Below, piece by piece: positions 25,457 through 40,400 of a DNA stretch of 64,000 nucleotides (its first letter is position 1; every line of letters starts with the position of its first letter). Source of the stretch: Acanthochromis polyacanthus (taxonomy: Eukaryota > Chordata > Actinopteri > Pomacentridae); NCBI RefSeq assembly GCF_021347895.1, contig NC_067118.1:36879755-36943754 (forward strand), written 5' to 3'. A program made the translations under genes and the position numbers. The notes below the pieces were generated by a model. It was not told the origin of the DNA, did no database searches, and was given only the letters and a program-made list of their open reading frames with translations.

Positions 25457-28400
25457 AGTCTGATCATCATATATAAACATGCGGGGGATAGAAACATTTC
25501 AGGCTATTAAAAGAAATCTCAACAAACATATGGCAAGATCATTATTCCAACAGAACAGGTTTCTTTAAACAACTTCCAGCATATTTGGAGGCTGTTTTTC
25601 ACCCACCAGGACCAAATGAGATGTTTTAGATTTTACGATTCGAAGCAGGAGACCTCCAGATCTCACTTTACTGCCTGAACAGGAGAAATATGAGAGTTCT
25701 ATTCCTCCTGGAGAGACCACATTATAAAAGTACAGTAATCTCCACAGTAACCTAACTGGTAATGCGAAGTTGTGGGCTCTATAAAACCTCCTCATTGAAT
25801 GTGTAAAGTAGATTTCTATGTAGCTACCGCTGGTGCAGTCCCACTAGTGTGTCGCAGAGCTCACGTGCAGCCTTCTACATACTGCAAAGCAATTTCTATA
25901 ATTAACACAATGTCAGGAGGGAAAGGGTCAGCTGTGGAAGTTTTTTCTTTAAAATAGTATTTCCTCTTCCTTTCATTTCTGTATTAAAAAAAAAAAAAAA
26001 AATCTAATTTCCTGCAACCGTGTCCCTTCTCCAATACATTTAACTTTTCAAACTCATTTACGGTATCTTCCTGCAGCTTGAGCTAATCCACTGAGTGTTA
26101 AAGTGACACGCAGACCCCAATAGCTCTGTGGTGTTTACAGGAAAAATACTGAACAATGCAAGCCTGACTACACCGAGCAAGGCCATCAGCATGCTACCAA
26201 ATAATGTCTGTCGGTCTGTTTTCACAAAACAACAGCTGAAGCGGTGCCTGGATTTTCTTATCTGAGGTAATCGGGGTCAAAATACAGATAATAGCTTATT
26301 GTGAGCTGCCAGATTTCCAACGGGGCTCTGATATCAAAAGCAGACAAAGAATTTCCGCTTTATCATCTTTTTATTGTAGTGACAGGTTGTCTTGCTTTTT
26401 TCTACTCTGTTTGTGATGCATTTACATCATTGATTCTAAAAAAAAACACTCAACTGACACGAGAGGAAATTACCGTGTGCTGCATGATTCACTCCCTACT
26501 TAGACATAATGACACTTACTTCTACGCCGAATGGTGACACACTCTGCACCGTATGCGCCTTTCACACGCACGCTCTGATCAGCACGCTCACACATCGCTT
26601 TCATTGAGTAAACGGCTAAACTTGAGTAACTTTGACAGCTGTCACTCGGACTGAGTGACGTGTCGAGGGAAGTCATCAGTCCTGCTTTTAAATCATTTGC
26701 TTTTATGGAGAAACAGGACTGCAGGCAAATCAATGGCTTTCTGTGGCCTTATACAGACTGTTTGGCCTCACTTTTTTTCACGTCTTAATCAATATGCAAT
26801 GAAACAGCAACACAAGCAGCAGAGTCCTTAGTTCAGCATGATAATGTGTGCTGTTTGTTGCAGCACTGAGCATGCAGTTGTGTTTATTACGCCACTGACA
26901 AGCGCTAGAAGCTATGAAGGCAGGAGCTGGAGGAAGTATATAAACATGAGTGAAGGGGGAGGGGAGGGATTATTGATCTCAGCTGTACTCATGGTGATAG
27001 AGGAGGGCAGAAAGATGCACAGGTGGAGAGATGGGTATAATGAAAGAGAAATGCACGTATCATTTTAGCTCTGATATTAGCGCAGCTCTGCGCAGCACAT
27101 TAGCAGATTGGCTGCCAGAGGGCCATTAGTGGGGGCTGCTTCCCAGCAAAGACTGTTGACAAACCCTTTAAAAATAGATGGTGTGCTACTGTCTTATATT
27201 GTCCACACTCGGTGAAATTCATAGCCCGGAGGGAGAAAATGCAGGATTGTCCAAATCAAATCTTGTAGGAAGTCGAGTGTTTTGGGAGCTGTGTTTAACA
27301 TGCGAGAGAAAGGTGGAATAAAATAGCAAAGCACTGAACAGATGTCTGTTTACTCCTTGGAGGATGAAATACTGACTTTAAAACAAAGCAAAGAGTTCAC
27401 ATAAAAATGCTGTACAGACTTTTGATGATGACGCCGACAATGTTTTCTCTATACATACACGGCAATGTTTTTTTTTTAAATTAATATGTTTATTGGGAAG
27501 TTTGACATAGAAACTGCAGGACAGTCACACTGTCCTTGTATATACCTGTACATTTAAAGGGAGAAGAAAATATTTAAACTTATACAAGTCATGCAACATC
27601 TTATCTCTACAATTCCAAATCTATACAATTTCTTACTACACCAAATTGTACTTCCCTTGAAGATTTTTTAGTTTTTTGCAACAACTTGAAAATAGAAACA
27701 TAAACAATTTTTTTATATATATATATATATATACACACACACAAAAGAAAACAAAGAAAAAAGGTAAGCAGAAGAAAAGTAAAGAAAGAAAACAAAGAGC
27801 GAGTGAGTGGGTGAAGGGGGCCTTATTCAATTAAGAAGAGTTGAAAGAATTAAAGTAGGCTAGAAAAGGGCCCCATTTCTTTTGGAAAATATTCATATCA
27901 CCTTTGACAGAATATCTGATTTTTTCCAATTTTAAAAAAGACATTACCTCTCTAAGCCACTGAACACTGGAGGGAGATATAGTGGACTTCCATTGCAAAA
28001 GAAGATGACGTCTTGCTATTAGGGAAGTAAAAGCTAAGACCTCTAATTGTCTGTGACTGAATCGAGTACAATTTCCCGGGACACCAAAGATAGCAGTGTG
28101 AGGGGAAGTATTTATAGGAATCGAAAGTATTTTGGACATCGAATCAAAGTAATTTTTCCAGAAATTGAACAAAGAGGGACAAGAAAAAAACATGTGGGTT
28201 AAATTACAGTGTGAATTGTAACACCTATCACAGCTATCTGTAACGTCAGGATATATTTGTGACAGTTTGGCCTTAGAATAGTGAATTCTAAATAATACTT
28301 TGAATTGTATAAGTGTTAGACGCGCACATGTTGAGCTTGTGCGAATGGTATCAATGGCTGCATCCCACCAACTATCTTCAAATACTAGGCCGAGCTCATC

Positions 28401-31400
28401 CTCCCAAGCCCTCCTCACCTTAATGGTGTGGGTATCATCAGAAGATATTAGATGGCTATAGATTCTGGAAATTTGCGATTTTTGAGAAGGATCAAATTGC
28501 AAGACCTCTTCCCACATTTGAGTTGCAGGTATTTGTGGAAACATTGGAAATAGTGATTTAACACAGTTTCTAATTTGAAAATACCAGAAAAGGTGGGAGG
28601 GTGGGAGGTGAAACCTTGCCGACAACTCAGTAAAACTAGAGAAAACATTGTTTTGATATAAATTTTTAAATAATTTCAGACCCTTGTCGTGCCAGATAGA
28701 AAAGGTTGAATCTGAGAGTGAGGGTTTAAATGAATGATTCCTCAGTATAGGAGCTAAGATAGATGGAGAGGTAAATTTAAAATAATTTCTGAATTGATAC
28801 CAGATTCTCAAAGTGGAACGGACCACTGGGTTCTGTGTGAACTGGGAGGGATTGATGGGAATGGGGGAAGTAAGGAGAGCTTGCAGGGAAGATGTAGTAC
28901 ATGACTGTGATTCTAACTTGCACCAAAGTGGATCCACTGATGTGTACCAATAAGAGACCTTGTGAGCATGTGCAGCCCAATAATACAACTGAAAATTAGG
29001 TAGAGATAATCCGCCATTAAATTTACATCTTTGGAGTGTATTCTTACTAATTCTGGCTGTTTTGCCACACCATAAAAAAACTGAAATTATTTGGTCAAGG
29101 GTATTAAAGAATTTTTTAGTCAGAAAGACGGGGAGACATTGGAACAAAAATAAAAACTTTGGAAGGATATTCATTTTAATCGTATTAATTCTTCCAATTA
29201 ATGACAGGGGTAAACTTTCCCATCTCTGAAGGTCTTCCTAAAAATTAGACATTAAAGGTGAAAAATTGGCAGAAAAGAGAGCAGATAATGTTCTGGTTAC
29301 CCTTATCCCCAGATATTTAAAACCAGTTGGGCTGATTTTAAAGGGAATGTCAGATTGTTTAAGTTGTAGTGCTAACTTATTAACCGGATAGCATTCACTC
29401 TTGGAGACATTCACTTTGTAACCTGAGAATGAGCCATATCTTTTCAAAAAAGCTTGGATAACAGGAATAGACTTCTTTGGGTCAGAAACATATAATAATA
29501 AATCGTCAGCATAAAGTGACAATTTAAATTCCATTTTGAACCTTGTTATCCCAGTATATACAGAAGAAGACCTAAGATAAATTGATAAAGGTTCAATTGC
29601 AATTGCGAATAAGAGCGCGGAGAGCGGACAACCCTGACGGTTACCACGTGACAAAGGGAAAAAACCCGACTGGATACCATTAGTATAAATACTGGCCTGT
29701 GGAGAAGTATAGAGAAGGCGTATCCATGAGATGAACCCCTCTCCCAGTCCAAACCTCCCCAGTACCTCAAATAAATAATTGTATTCCACCCTATCGAATG
29801 CTTTTTCACTGTCAACAGAGATAACTACTTCTGGATACACGGCAATGTTAACCATGATACCTCTACGTTCTAAGCCAAAACTGTCACTTCTACACTTCAT
29901 CTTTTCTGCGGTGCAGCCTCCCACACGCCTAATGGTATTTGGGATGCACCCTGAGGTAAATCTAATATACATACATGCAATCTGACAGAGACGCACAGAC
30001 AACAAAACAGAGATAAGAATGGAGCAGAGGTGAGATCGCACTTAAAGGCAAATAGTAAACCTACATGGAAATAAATTACATTTTCAATAAATACCTCTTT
30101 ACAAAAGATTTTTCCTGAATTGGCTCTGCAGAACGCATTTTAGGTCGAGCTAAATTACATGCCATGTTTCTGTTTATAAATCTGCTCTTGAAACATTTTC
30201 AAAATGCCTTTAAAAAAAAAAAGCTGTTTGAAGACAAAAAGCATAACCGAATTAGACTGACAATACATTTCTGAAAGGCTTCTCAAATTGGTTTGGCATT
30301 TGAAAGATGTGAAGGAGTGGGGAAAAGGAAAACGTGAATAGACTTTCTGAACACAAATGCATTTGAAAAAGACATGTATTGCAATAAAGTGCTTTCATTT
30401 ATATATTTAAAGCTACGCATAAATACAGACTATTGTTAAATGTATAGCTATATAATTCTCCTTATGGAAGGTTTGCATATAGAAGACAGAGGGAATAAAA
30501 ATGTATGAAAATACAGGATTTAGCCTGGCAAGAAGGCTTTATTTGAGCCTCCTTTCACTCTGTCTCTTTTCTTACACACACATATATATAAAAATGTCTC
30601 CAGTCATTTGGTTTTGCCTTTTGCTCAACATTTTCCTGACCTGCTCCGTTCCTCAACCGAGGCAGTAAGCAGCTTTACCTGTGTCTGGGAACTTACGGTA
30701 AAGATGACTTGGCAGCAGCCATTGCAGTGGCATAGCAACGAAAATAATGTTTCCATGTGTGGATCCAAAATATCCTTCTCTCTCCCTCCATAAGTATCTC
30801 TGTGCCCATCACGTTCTTTCTCTCTTCTGTTGCTGCCTCTGAAGAGGGAAAAGGCTCTGTGTTGTCTTCTATATGCATCTATATGTATGCTCTAAATATA
30901 CATCTGAGTGTGTGTTTATTTGGCCTGCTGTTGACTCATGCATGCAGTGTGTTAGGACAAGGATCCCCCACAGCAATCACACACACATGCACAAATATGC
31001 ATATATTCGCATCCTTGAATGGCGAAGACAGCCAGAGAAAAGGCATGCATGTAAGCTGTTAAGAAACAAACGGAGTCAAAAGTCAAATAACACCAAAAGA
31101 AACTGTTTCCCACTTTATTGCTTGTGTAACACTTGCAAAAGCTCATACATGTGCATTCAAGCTGGTTTCAACATCACAAATGACACATTTGCCTCAAGAC
31201 CTTTGCAGCCTTTGCATCATGTATATTATTGGCAGCATGATGCGCTGAGCTGCACAGCACAATCGCTGCATACAAGCCAAGGACAGAAATACAGAAACAT
31301 CTACATAATATGATAAATCTGTGTTTTGTGTGTGCTGATGTCAGAACAGTTAATTCAGCCTGACAGTGTGAAGCAGTAAATTGCATTAATTTGGAAGGCT

Positions 31401-34400
31401 TGTAAAATTTTTTTTAGCTATTCAGCAATGTTCAGCTTCAACACATGGCTCATTTGCTGCAGTTTCCAGCCAATTTAAACTGAAGCAGCCGAAAACATTG
31501 TAGGAACTTTTTGTCCACTTGCCCTTCGCAGATGAATCAGAGGGCGTGATGTGTTACAGACCCTGGAGGTGGTCGGGTTCAGTGTCCAGCTCAAGGGCAT
31601 TCCATCGGCGTGGTTGTTTTCACACACGGGTCTCGATCCCCAAGGTTTCCCTCAGCTAACCTCCGACCCTAAGATGCATGAATAAATTTTCTTAGCAAGT
31701 GGAGCGTACTTCTGATGGAAAGCAGCACTGCTGGCAAATGTGGAGGGAAAATTGCTGTGACAGAACTAGTGTGTCTTTTTATGTCTCAGCTGGAGAACCT
31801 TCTTTGTCATCAGCTTATAAGGCAGACTTCAGACATTATGGAAAAAGCAACAAAAATAGCTGAAATTGAAGGTATGCTGGACTGCTGCGGCCCAGCCTTG
31901 TGTTCGGCAGTCTGAGATATTTTTAAACTTTGCACCTCAGCCCACCCTCCACCTCGTCATCTCCTCTTGCCCTCCCACCCAACCCCCTGCCTCCTTTCTG
32001 CTGTGCAACCAAATCTCCTCCATATTGTTTCTCCCTCGCACATGCAAAAGAAGAGGGAAAAAAAAAGCGACATAGAGAACTGGAGCGGGAGGGAAGGGAG
32101 AGGAGACTTGTGGCAGCCCAGTGTTGCCAGTCTCCCAGGTGGAGGAGGAAATCAGCCGGTCTTAATTTTGGTCTGAATGTTGCATGATCTGCTGGCTGGG
32201 AATGTGAACACCAAGTGGAGCATTAAGATCATTCCTGGGGCATTTTAGTTTTATGTCTCTTCTTCCTCTTTGTCTTCGTTCCTCTCCCACAGCTCTCTCT
32301 CTCTGTCAGTCTGGTCAGCGTACACCCAGTCAGCCAGTTATTAATGATGTCTTCTCCCCTTCTGACTATTTTCACCATCTCCCTCTTTTTTTCCCCTCCT
32401 TTCCTCGTTGCTCTGTTAAACAGCGTTGCCCTGACATATTTCCAGGACTCCCATGCACCTCTGCTCCACTATCTCCCACACTCTTTTCCTCTCTCTTTTT
32501 TTTTCTCTTCCTCTGTTTGTAAATGTGCAGAGGAGAAGAATGAGGGAACAAATTATGGAACACAGGAGTGCATTCCATACCTTGTTTAGAAAGAATTCTC
32601 CAACAGCGTGGAGGGAGCCACTTCTCTCTGCGATTCTACCCCCACTTTCAGCCCATATGGCTCTTTTTATGTCTGCCTTCATAAGGGGCGTCTGTGGCAT
32701 TTGCACTTTCTGCACTAATACGCAGTTATTACTGTCGTGGTGTTTTACTTGTTCCCCCTTATGTTCTTTCAAAATCCACAAATTCTAACGGCGCTGTGAT
32801 GAAGCGTGACTGGGTAAAGTTTTTCTTCTTTCCAGTCAGAACATCTTTTTAAAACATCCAGCAGGATCGGAACATGCTTTCTGTCAGTCTCAGCAACAGG
32901 TTGACTACAACGATTACTTCAGTGGCCCCTCAGGCTGTCATAGGAAGGAGTTTTTCTTTTCTTTTTTCCTTTTTTGATTCTGGCTGCTTTCCTCTGGAGC
33001 GTTCCCCGGAGAAAACTTGATAGAGGCCTCACCGAGAAACTTTCCAAAACAGTGCACAAAGCAAAGCAAACAATGGGAAGTGACAACGCTGAGAGCGATG
33101 CGGGGTTGCGCCGAAGACGTGAGCTTTGGCTGCAATGCACGGGAGCTGAGCATGTTGCATTCGCGCTAGGTGACCCTTAGAACAACAGTCAGGGAAAGGT
33201 TACCTTGTGCTTAAAGCTGTAGTAGGCAGAAATCTGAAAAAAGTCTGAATTTAAAAAGACGGCGCTCATCCTGCAGCTCTTTGCTCACTGTACTAAACCC
33301 ATCAGAAGAGCTTCGAATGTGCAAAAATAGCCAAGAAGAAATATCACTTGTGGCCCTGTGCAAGATTCAAAGTGCACTCTTCTGATTCTTCTGTTTAATC
33401 CATTGGGCCACCATGCTCAGCTTTTAATGTGGGCTTTGCTGATCTTCATAGTATCTCACCTGATCAGGGTAAAAAGAGCTGTGACTGGCTAAACCTTCCA
33501 GCTGAGAGGATGTGCAGCAGCCTCGTTTCCTCTCATCACTTGAACTGCAGGATGCTGAAAGGTTGCTATGGAATTTTATCCCACTGACTTTAAAAAAAAA
33601 AACGCTGCCTATTCCAGCTATAATCACATTTATAGTTAAATCTGGACGTTTCCAACCGCTTTCCTTCGTGTTAAAGGAAGCTCTAAACCCTTTGAGCAGA
33701 AGATCAGTATAGAGAGTACGTCTTGACTTTTGACCTGCATTCTCCTTCGTGTTTGCCTCTCTGCGACTAGAGGATAGCTGTACAAGTTCATGGTTTATGA
33801 GTTGCATAAGAGTGTCTTGAGTGTTTGTACATCACAGTATATTCTGGGTAAAACAGGACTCTTTAAACTATTAACTGTTGCTTTTTGGCTCTGTTCAATT
33901 CAGCGGAAAAATGTGAAAAGCGCAGGAAGGGTTTTTACTGGGAAATTCAGTGATGTAAGTAAAAAATTAAAGCAAAGCATTTCCAAGAGGTTGCTGTAGT
34001 CTTTAATAAAGCTTTTCCATTTCCTCTGTATGCTTCGCCACATTGTTAGCAAACCACAAATTGACCTGTTTTCCTCCTCTTTGTCAGCAGATGACACATC
34101 TGTCCGCAGGTAGCATTGATTGTTGCCATAGACACACAGCTCTCAGTTCACAGATAGCCTGCAGCTTGTCTATTGCAGCTAATACTTAAGGCTTCAATTC
34201 TGCCTCGGTGGCCTCGTTGTTAAGCCAAAACATGTATATCAGTCCCTGTTTGATTCAGTCTGGGCACCACATGTTTCGTTCCCCTTTCCCTCTACCTTTG
34301 TTTCCTAACAGCATCTTCACTGCTACCTGTCTAATAAAGGCTAAATAGTTTTTGTTTTCATGCAGCAGCAAAGCCAAGAGATATAATCATTTCAATACCA

Positions 34401-37400
34401 AACATTTAGGAACATCACCTCCAGGCTATTTCGGAATGTAAAGATAGGAAAGAAAGTGTTTTTGTGGTAAATGATGGGGAAAGCACGGGCTCAGTTTATG
34501 GTTTTCTAAGAAGGCAATTTAGTAAGAAATGAGGAGGAAAAAGCAATAAGTAGAACGTTTACACTTTTTCCATTGCTTTTCCTTCTTGTGATCATTAAAT
34601 TTGATTAAATTATCCAGAATTTACCCTCCTTAAGATAATCAAAAGTGGATTTAGACCACCGACTCCAGGTGGAACTGAGCCCTGGGTCGTCCTGTAACAC
34701 ATGAATGGATTTTGCGTATTCATAGGACACCCTCTTAATGACCATATGGAGAGCTCTTGCTGCAAAAGCAGGATCCGATCTGAAACAGACAAAAGCTGAC
34801 AGGTGCAGATGGTTTTCTTGAATTTGGAATTAGCTTTTCAAAGACACCCTTTGTGCGCGTGGCATTGTTGTACAAATAACCATAAGACATGGGAACATTT
34901 AGTGGTGTGCTACTGTATGAATATCAATTCAAATCTGTGCTGATGACTACACTTGGTGCTCGCGTGTGTTTACCATGCACAGCATGAGTTGGTGTGTGCG
35001 TGCCCACATGTGTAGGTTGATTTCATGTCTTGCTGATGGCTAATCTTTTGTGCGGCTGTCCCTCACTCTCTTTCCTTCTGGGTTTAGTTGCTATGGCAAT
35101 GAGAGTAGGGAGAAGTGGAGAGCCATGGAAATGACTGAGAATGTGTCTGGAAATCCCATCAAGTCTGACTGAGAATCACTATAGCAGCACATCTTTACAT
35201 CTGCAGGTCAAATCAGCGTACCACATCGTTAATTCTGCCGTTTTGGCACACAGACCTGTAATACTTACCCCAAACTCACAGTAGGCTTCCGACATGAGTG
35301 CATGTGATGCCACATATGAGGAATCCACCAGACAGGTAAGCAAATCCTCACCATTATTCATATCGCACTCATTTAGGTACATACAGTGGAGTCACTGAGT
35401 CAGTGGAGTTCTGAGTAGAGTAGTGACCTTGTACACGACTAGTGTGAAACGCAGTGAGAGCCTGGAGCTGAGAGGACCAGAGCTGTCAGGCAGACTGAGG
35501 CTAGGAGGAGAGGCTCCACATCTCCAGCGGGCTCCACAGCTCTGTCTCCTGCTCTCCTCGCAGGCCTCCTGAGCAGGACTGCCATATGAAATCACAATCG
35601 CTTTTAATTTGCTCTGCGCTCTCGGCCACCCCGGGCTTAACGGTGGCCTTGTTTACCCCGAAACACGAGTGTGAGCCAATTGTACTCTAAATTTTTGCTT
35701 TTGAATCGTGTGTGCCTAGAAAATCACAGGGATGCCGCTAAAAATGTGGAGATGATCATCACAAATACACACAGACAAACAAGTACACAGCAGTACACAT
35801 ACACTTAAAGTGCTATGTAGACACGAGCAAGGTCATGCAAGTGGTTTGTCATCCCACATTTTCTCAAAACATTAGTCAGTGGACTTTATATAAAAGTTTG
35901 GAAAATCGAAAGAACTACCACATTTTAGGACCTTTTTGACAGCTGATAAATGCCCTCATACAGTGAAGCATTGTTTCACATCCACATCATCAGCTTTTCT
36001 TGCTTCAACTTCACAATATTTAAGAGACAAATGTCGTACTTCTTTCCATTTATATTTTATTTAGTCCATTTTACATTTATATGGTACTTTAGTTACTAGT
36101 TGTAAGATTTGGGCCAATAATAGAAATTGTAACTAACAAATAAATTATACCATGTAAAATTTATCAACTGAATTCAGATCCATGATTCCCAGCTGCAACA
36201 AGAAAGACAGTACGTATATTTTATTGCTGCCACTTTTACTTAACTTACTTTTGCTTAAATGTGAATTATGTGTTTTTGATGCGCTTTCCATCAAATTCAG
36301 TGCAAGTCTTCTCTAGTAGATGTCTAATTTGTGTGAATCTGGTGTACACAGCTCTGGTTTTGTAAAAGACAGATCCAGACAACACCGTTCCACCCAGCTC
36401 TGCCCTCCAGATGTTACATTCCCTTACAGTAAATCTGTATTCTCAATTAAATTTGGAAACAAACATAATTTCTCCTCTAAAAGGGGAAAGATTGTGATGT
36501 TGTAGGAAAGGCTCCCAGGTTGAAAGACTCTGCCTAGGAGGCTGGAGCTCATGTCCTGGGTTGTATGATTATTCCTAGATTTTTTTTTTCCCCCCACTTC
36601 TTGTTTACTTCCAGTTGTCACTCGGTGTTTGGTTAGGTTTAGGAAAATATCCTAATTTGGGTAAAAGTACAGTCCTTTCACAACATGTTCGAAGCTTCTC
36701 CTCCATTTTCCGGGTTACCGGGATGATGAGTCACACCCACAGCCCACTGGACAGGACGTCTGTTGTAATATTTTCATCCAAGTCTTTGTCAGATTTCAAT
36801 AAGTGAATATTCTTTGCAGGGCTGCTTAATGAGGGCCTTGAGCTGAAAGGCCACGTCTTTGTTTATTAGCTTCTTCTGGGAGGAAAAAATGTACTGCAGG
36901 AGTTACAGAAGAATGAATGCGTGTGATTTTACTCATCAGTGCAGAATCATAGTGACGATCATGTGACAATACTGTTCTGTTAAAGACAAAATGCACATTT
37001 AATGTATGTTTTAAGCTTGTGCTGTCAACACAGAAACACTAACTAGAGTCTACAGACTAAGACACACATTAAGGTGCAACACTCATCTGTTGTCTCAATG
37101 ACCAGGATTGATTTGGTTCCTCTCACTGCTCAATATTGATTGATAGTATTAACTAGCAATTAGCAAAATAAAAGTCACTGTTGTCAATGGTTAGACGTCT
37201 TTTAGACACAGGCTTACAGAGGGGGGTCCTCTGTGTGTGAAAGAGGTGTATTAGTATCCAGAAATCCTCCACTGAATTTACATGTTAAGATCATGATATC
37301 TAATCGAAAACCAACCAGTATAGAATACAATTCACTGTTAAAATTTAGTGCACTTTTGTTTTGAAGTCATTTGAGTTTTCTTTTTCAACAATCAAATTCA

Positions 37401-40400
37401 AGTTGTGCAATTTGAAAAGCATTACTTCTACTCATTTTTTAGGGATCATAAGTTCAGATACAATATTAAAACAAATTAAATATTTAGTAATGATTGCATT
37501 TTGAAATGAGGTATTCAGTGGCTTGTATTATTTAAATAATTAGTCCATTATTTGTCTATAAGGGGAGCTTTTTGATCCAAACATTGGATGTGGAGTTGAG
37601 CATTTACCAGACAGGACGTGTCTAATCAGATACACACTATGAGGGATTATGGGAAATGTAGGATCTGCTGTTTGAAGGACCTAAAGATGAGGCAGTGAGT
37701 GACGTTTGCTGCTTTGAATTTGACTAATATCAGTAGTTCAGTGAATGTGCAGAGCTAAGTCATTTCAATTTACCCCTCTGATGAAAAATAGTGATGATTA
37801 GTGAATATGATATTCCACATGTGTGTACCTGTTTATCTCACAATGCTCAGTTGTTAAAAAATCAGTGCAAGTGTGAAATGGGCCACACTGGAGCCTTAAT
37901 CCTTTGAGCTTACTAATAAATTAAAGGCAGATGGTGCCAGGAACTTGGCAGGTCTCTCTCCGGATGGTTCTAGAGGAATGTCTTTTGAGTTTTTAGGCCA
38001 AACAACCGCTAACATGCTTCCAGTCGCTCACTTCAACCGGTGTCTGTGCTGAGATTGTTGCCGCCTTCTCATGCTGATGTCTCCTGTTCTTTTTTTCTGA
38101 CAAAGTAAGATGCAAAGTGGGTGCCGGAGCAGCAGTGATTTAAACTTTAGTGGGGAAGTCGAGAATATTATCTCAGTGGGAAGCTGTGAATATGAAGTGA
38201 ATGCACCACCTTTGCCACTTGAAATGCATCGCAACACTCATGGTGACCTGATTTTGACAGTCAGTGGCACCAGTGGCGCTTTAGATCTATCTATCAATTA
38301 GAGACGTTTCATAAGCTCTCATCAGGAGGAGTGTCTGAATCGCTCTTTCGCATTGTTTCACAGACAATAGGATTATTACCAGCATCATCATTTCAGCTCT
38401 CCTTTTGCTAGTGACTGACTTTGCTTTGATGCTGAACACTGGTGAAAAATATGCCACAGAGTGTGTGATGGCTGGAGACCGACTCTGATGGCTTGTTTTT
38501 CTGTCACTTGATTTGTCTACCACGTATTTCCTTCTGTGCTCCTGGAATCGCAGCACTGTGTTCGTGTGTGTGTGTGGATAAACTAGGTCAGTAGGAGGGC
38601 AGGAAGCCACTGTTCACTTGTCTGACTGCAGCGTATCACTCCTGAAGTTTGACATGAACACACTCACATATGGCACACACAAGGAGGATGACTACTGCGC
38701 TGTTGCACACATGTCCCTGTTTCTATGCATGCAATTAGAAATTAGCACACTTCCTGCTTATACGCACTGAAGTACGCAGTTTATGCCCTGATGGCCTTCC
38801 TCCCATTCTTTCCTCCAGTGTCTCCTCCCCTTCGCTCACTGAAATTTTTAGCTTCAATCTCAGCGGGATTTGCTTGCTTTTCTGCTGCTTCACATTCATT
38901 TCCTAATTACCTATAAATCACAAAGAATCAGAAGCTCTCTTTATCATCTTGTAGCTTCTCCCTTTTCCGCTGGTTCTTACAATGCGCATTCATATTCACT
39001 GAAAGATGCGTTAGCTTGATAGTTTTAGAGGTTTTCTAAAGTTGCTGATTCAGTCAGTGAGCGACTAGAAAAGAGAAAGAAAAGGAGGAGAGATTTTCCA
39101 GTTACTTTCCCCCCTCTTTCCTCCTGTGTCATTGTCTTCTCTGCCAGCTGGTTTTGCATGTCGTACTTCTGCTTTTCTCAGCAGCTTTGGGGTACAGCAC
39201 AGAAGGGCATTGCATTAGAGGAGGGAGCTGATCCCAGAGCAGGACCCAGCTGTCGTCGGAAAAACACTGCTGTGCACAGGGATGCAGTGGGTTAGAGGGC
39301 AAGATAAGGCGGCAAACAGAGGGATGTATAGTGAAGAACTGAAGATTAAAAGAAGTGGAAGGACTGCAGTACAAATGGAACACACATAAACCAGTCTCAG
39401 GCATAGAGGAAAAAATTCATTTAGACACACAACTTACAAGTATAAAGTGAAATTTCAAATGCTATACAACACCTTATAATACATGACAGAAGGTTTCCGG
39501 TCATTTGCCTGAGCCTCTAAGTGCCTCATGGTCTCTCAGGTCTTTCAGTTTGCACATCTGAGTGCCTGAGTGCAGCTCAGGTCCTGCTTGTTGATGGGAA
39601 GAGTGTCCATTTCCTCTGAGTGGGTGAAATGTAATATAGCTGCGGAGTCTAGGCTGAAGAGCATGAGGTGGAGAGGGCAAAGAGAATGGAGAAGATAAGC
39701 ACGGTGTTGTGCTGAGAGTTGTTAGTAATGACGCAGTCGGGTGTCTTGTGCCTGAACGCCACACTCCTCCAGGGTTTGTGCTGTGTGAGGTGCTGGCATT
39801 GACTGGCAGCTCTACGAGTCTTTCAGACTCAGCTGGACATTTGGCTCGTCCACCACTGTGGCAACCAGCGGGACGCCGGCCTCGAATGCGCCGCGTGTTG
39901 TTTACTTTGACAGACAGATGACACTGGAAACTTGGATGACGGGTCAACAGTCGGCAGCCATGTGCCCATCTGGACAGCCACTCTGGGGGAAATATGCTTC
40001 AGCAGTTTGTCTGCGTACGTGCAAGTGTACGGGCACCTGCATGTCTGACTGCATGTGTTTATTGGTGGAGTCCAGTAATGCCTAAATTGCCTATATGGTC
40101 CCAAGAGGCCATAGGACTGACAAAGAGCTCCACAGCGAAGGGGCTGTGAACAGGTTTGCTCCATTACAGCCAACACTTTCTGCCTGATTTGTCGGCTCAG
40201 CAGCACTCACTCATCAACTGATCAATAAAAAGAAGTTGGACCAGACTTCTTCTGGTGGACCCACACTTAACGCGCACACATCGGCACCGTTTGCCCACAA
40301 ACAATAGAGCCCTTATTTCTTTCTCTCATTTGTCCTTCAAATATAAATACCTTTAATTCAGTGATATCCAAATAAAACTTTTGCAACTTTCACTAGAACA

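Noticed and set aside
25261..25480. His/Thr and Cys/Val repeat ORFs
   Set aside because: They are translations of the (AC)44 microsatellite.
31540..31680. Exon-like GC-richer block with CTCGATCCCC in intron 1
   Set aside because: No open frame with splice sites and no recognisable family; possibly an old repeat.
32250..32790. Overlapping Ser/Leu/Phe-rich frames at 32.3-32.8 kb
   Set aside because: A CT-rich pyrimidine tract gives long open frames by composition; no motif or splice support.
39501..40206. Long overlapping frames (148 and 125 codons) near 39.5-40.2 kb
   Set aside because: Low-complexity, no domain, no conserved motif, no matching splice phases. Explained by locally higher GC.
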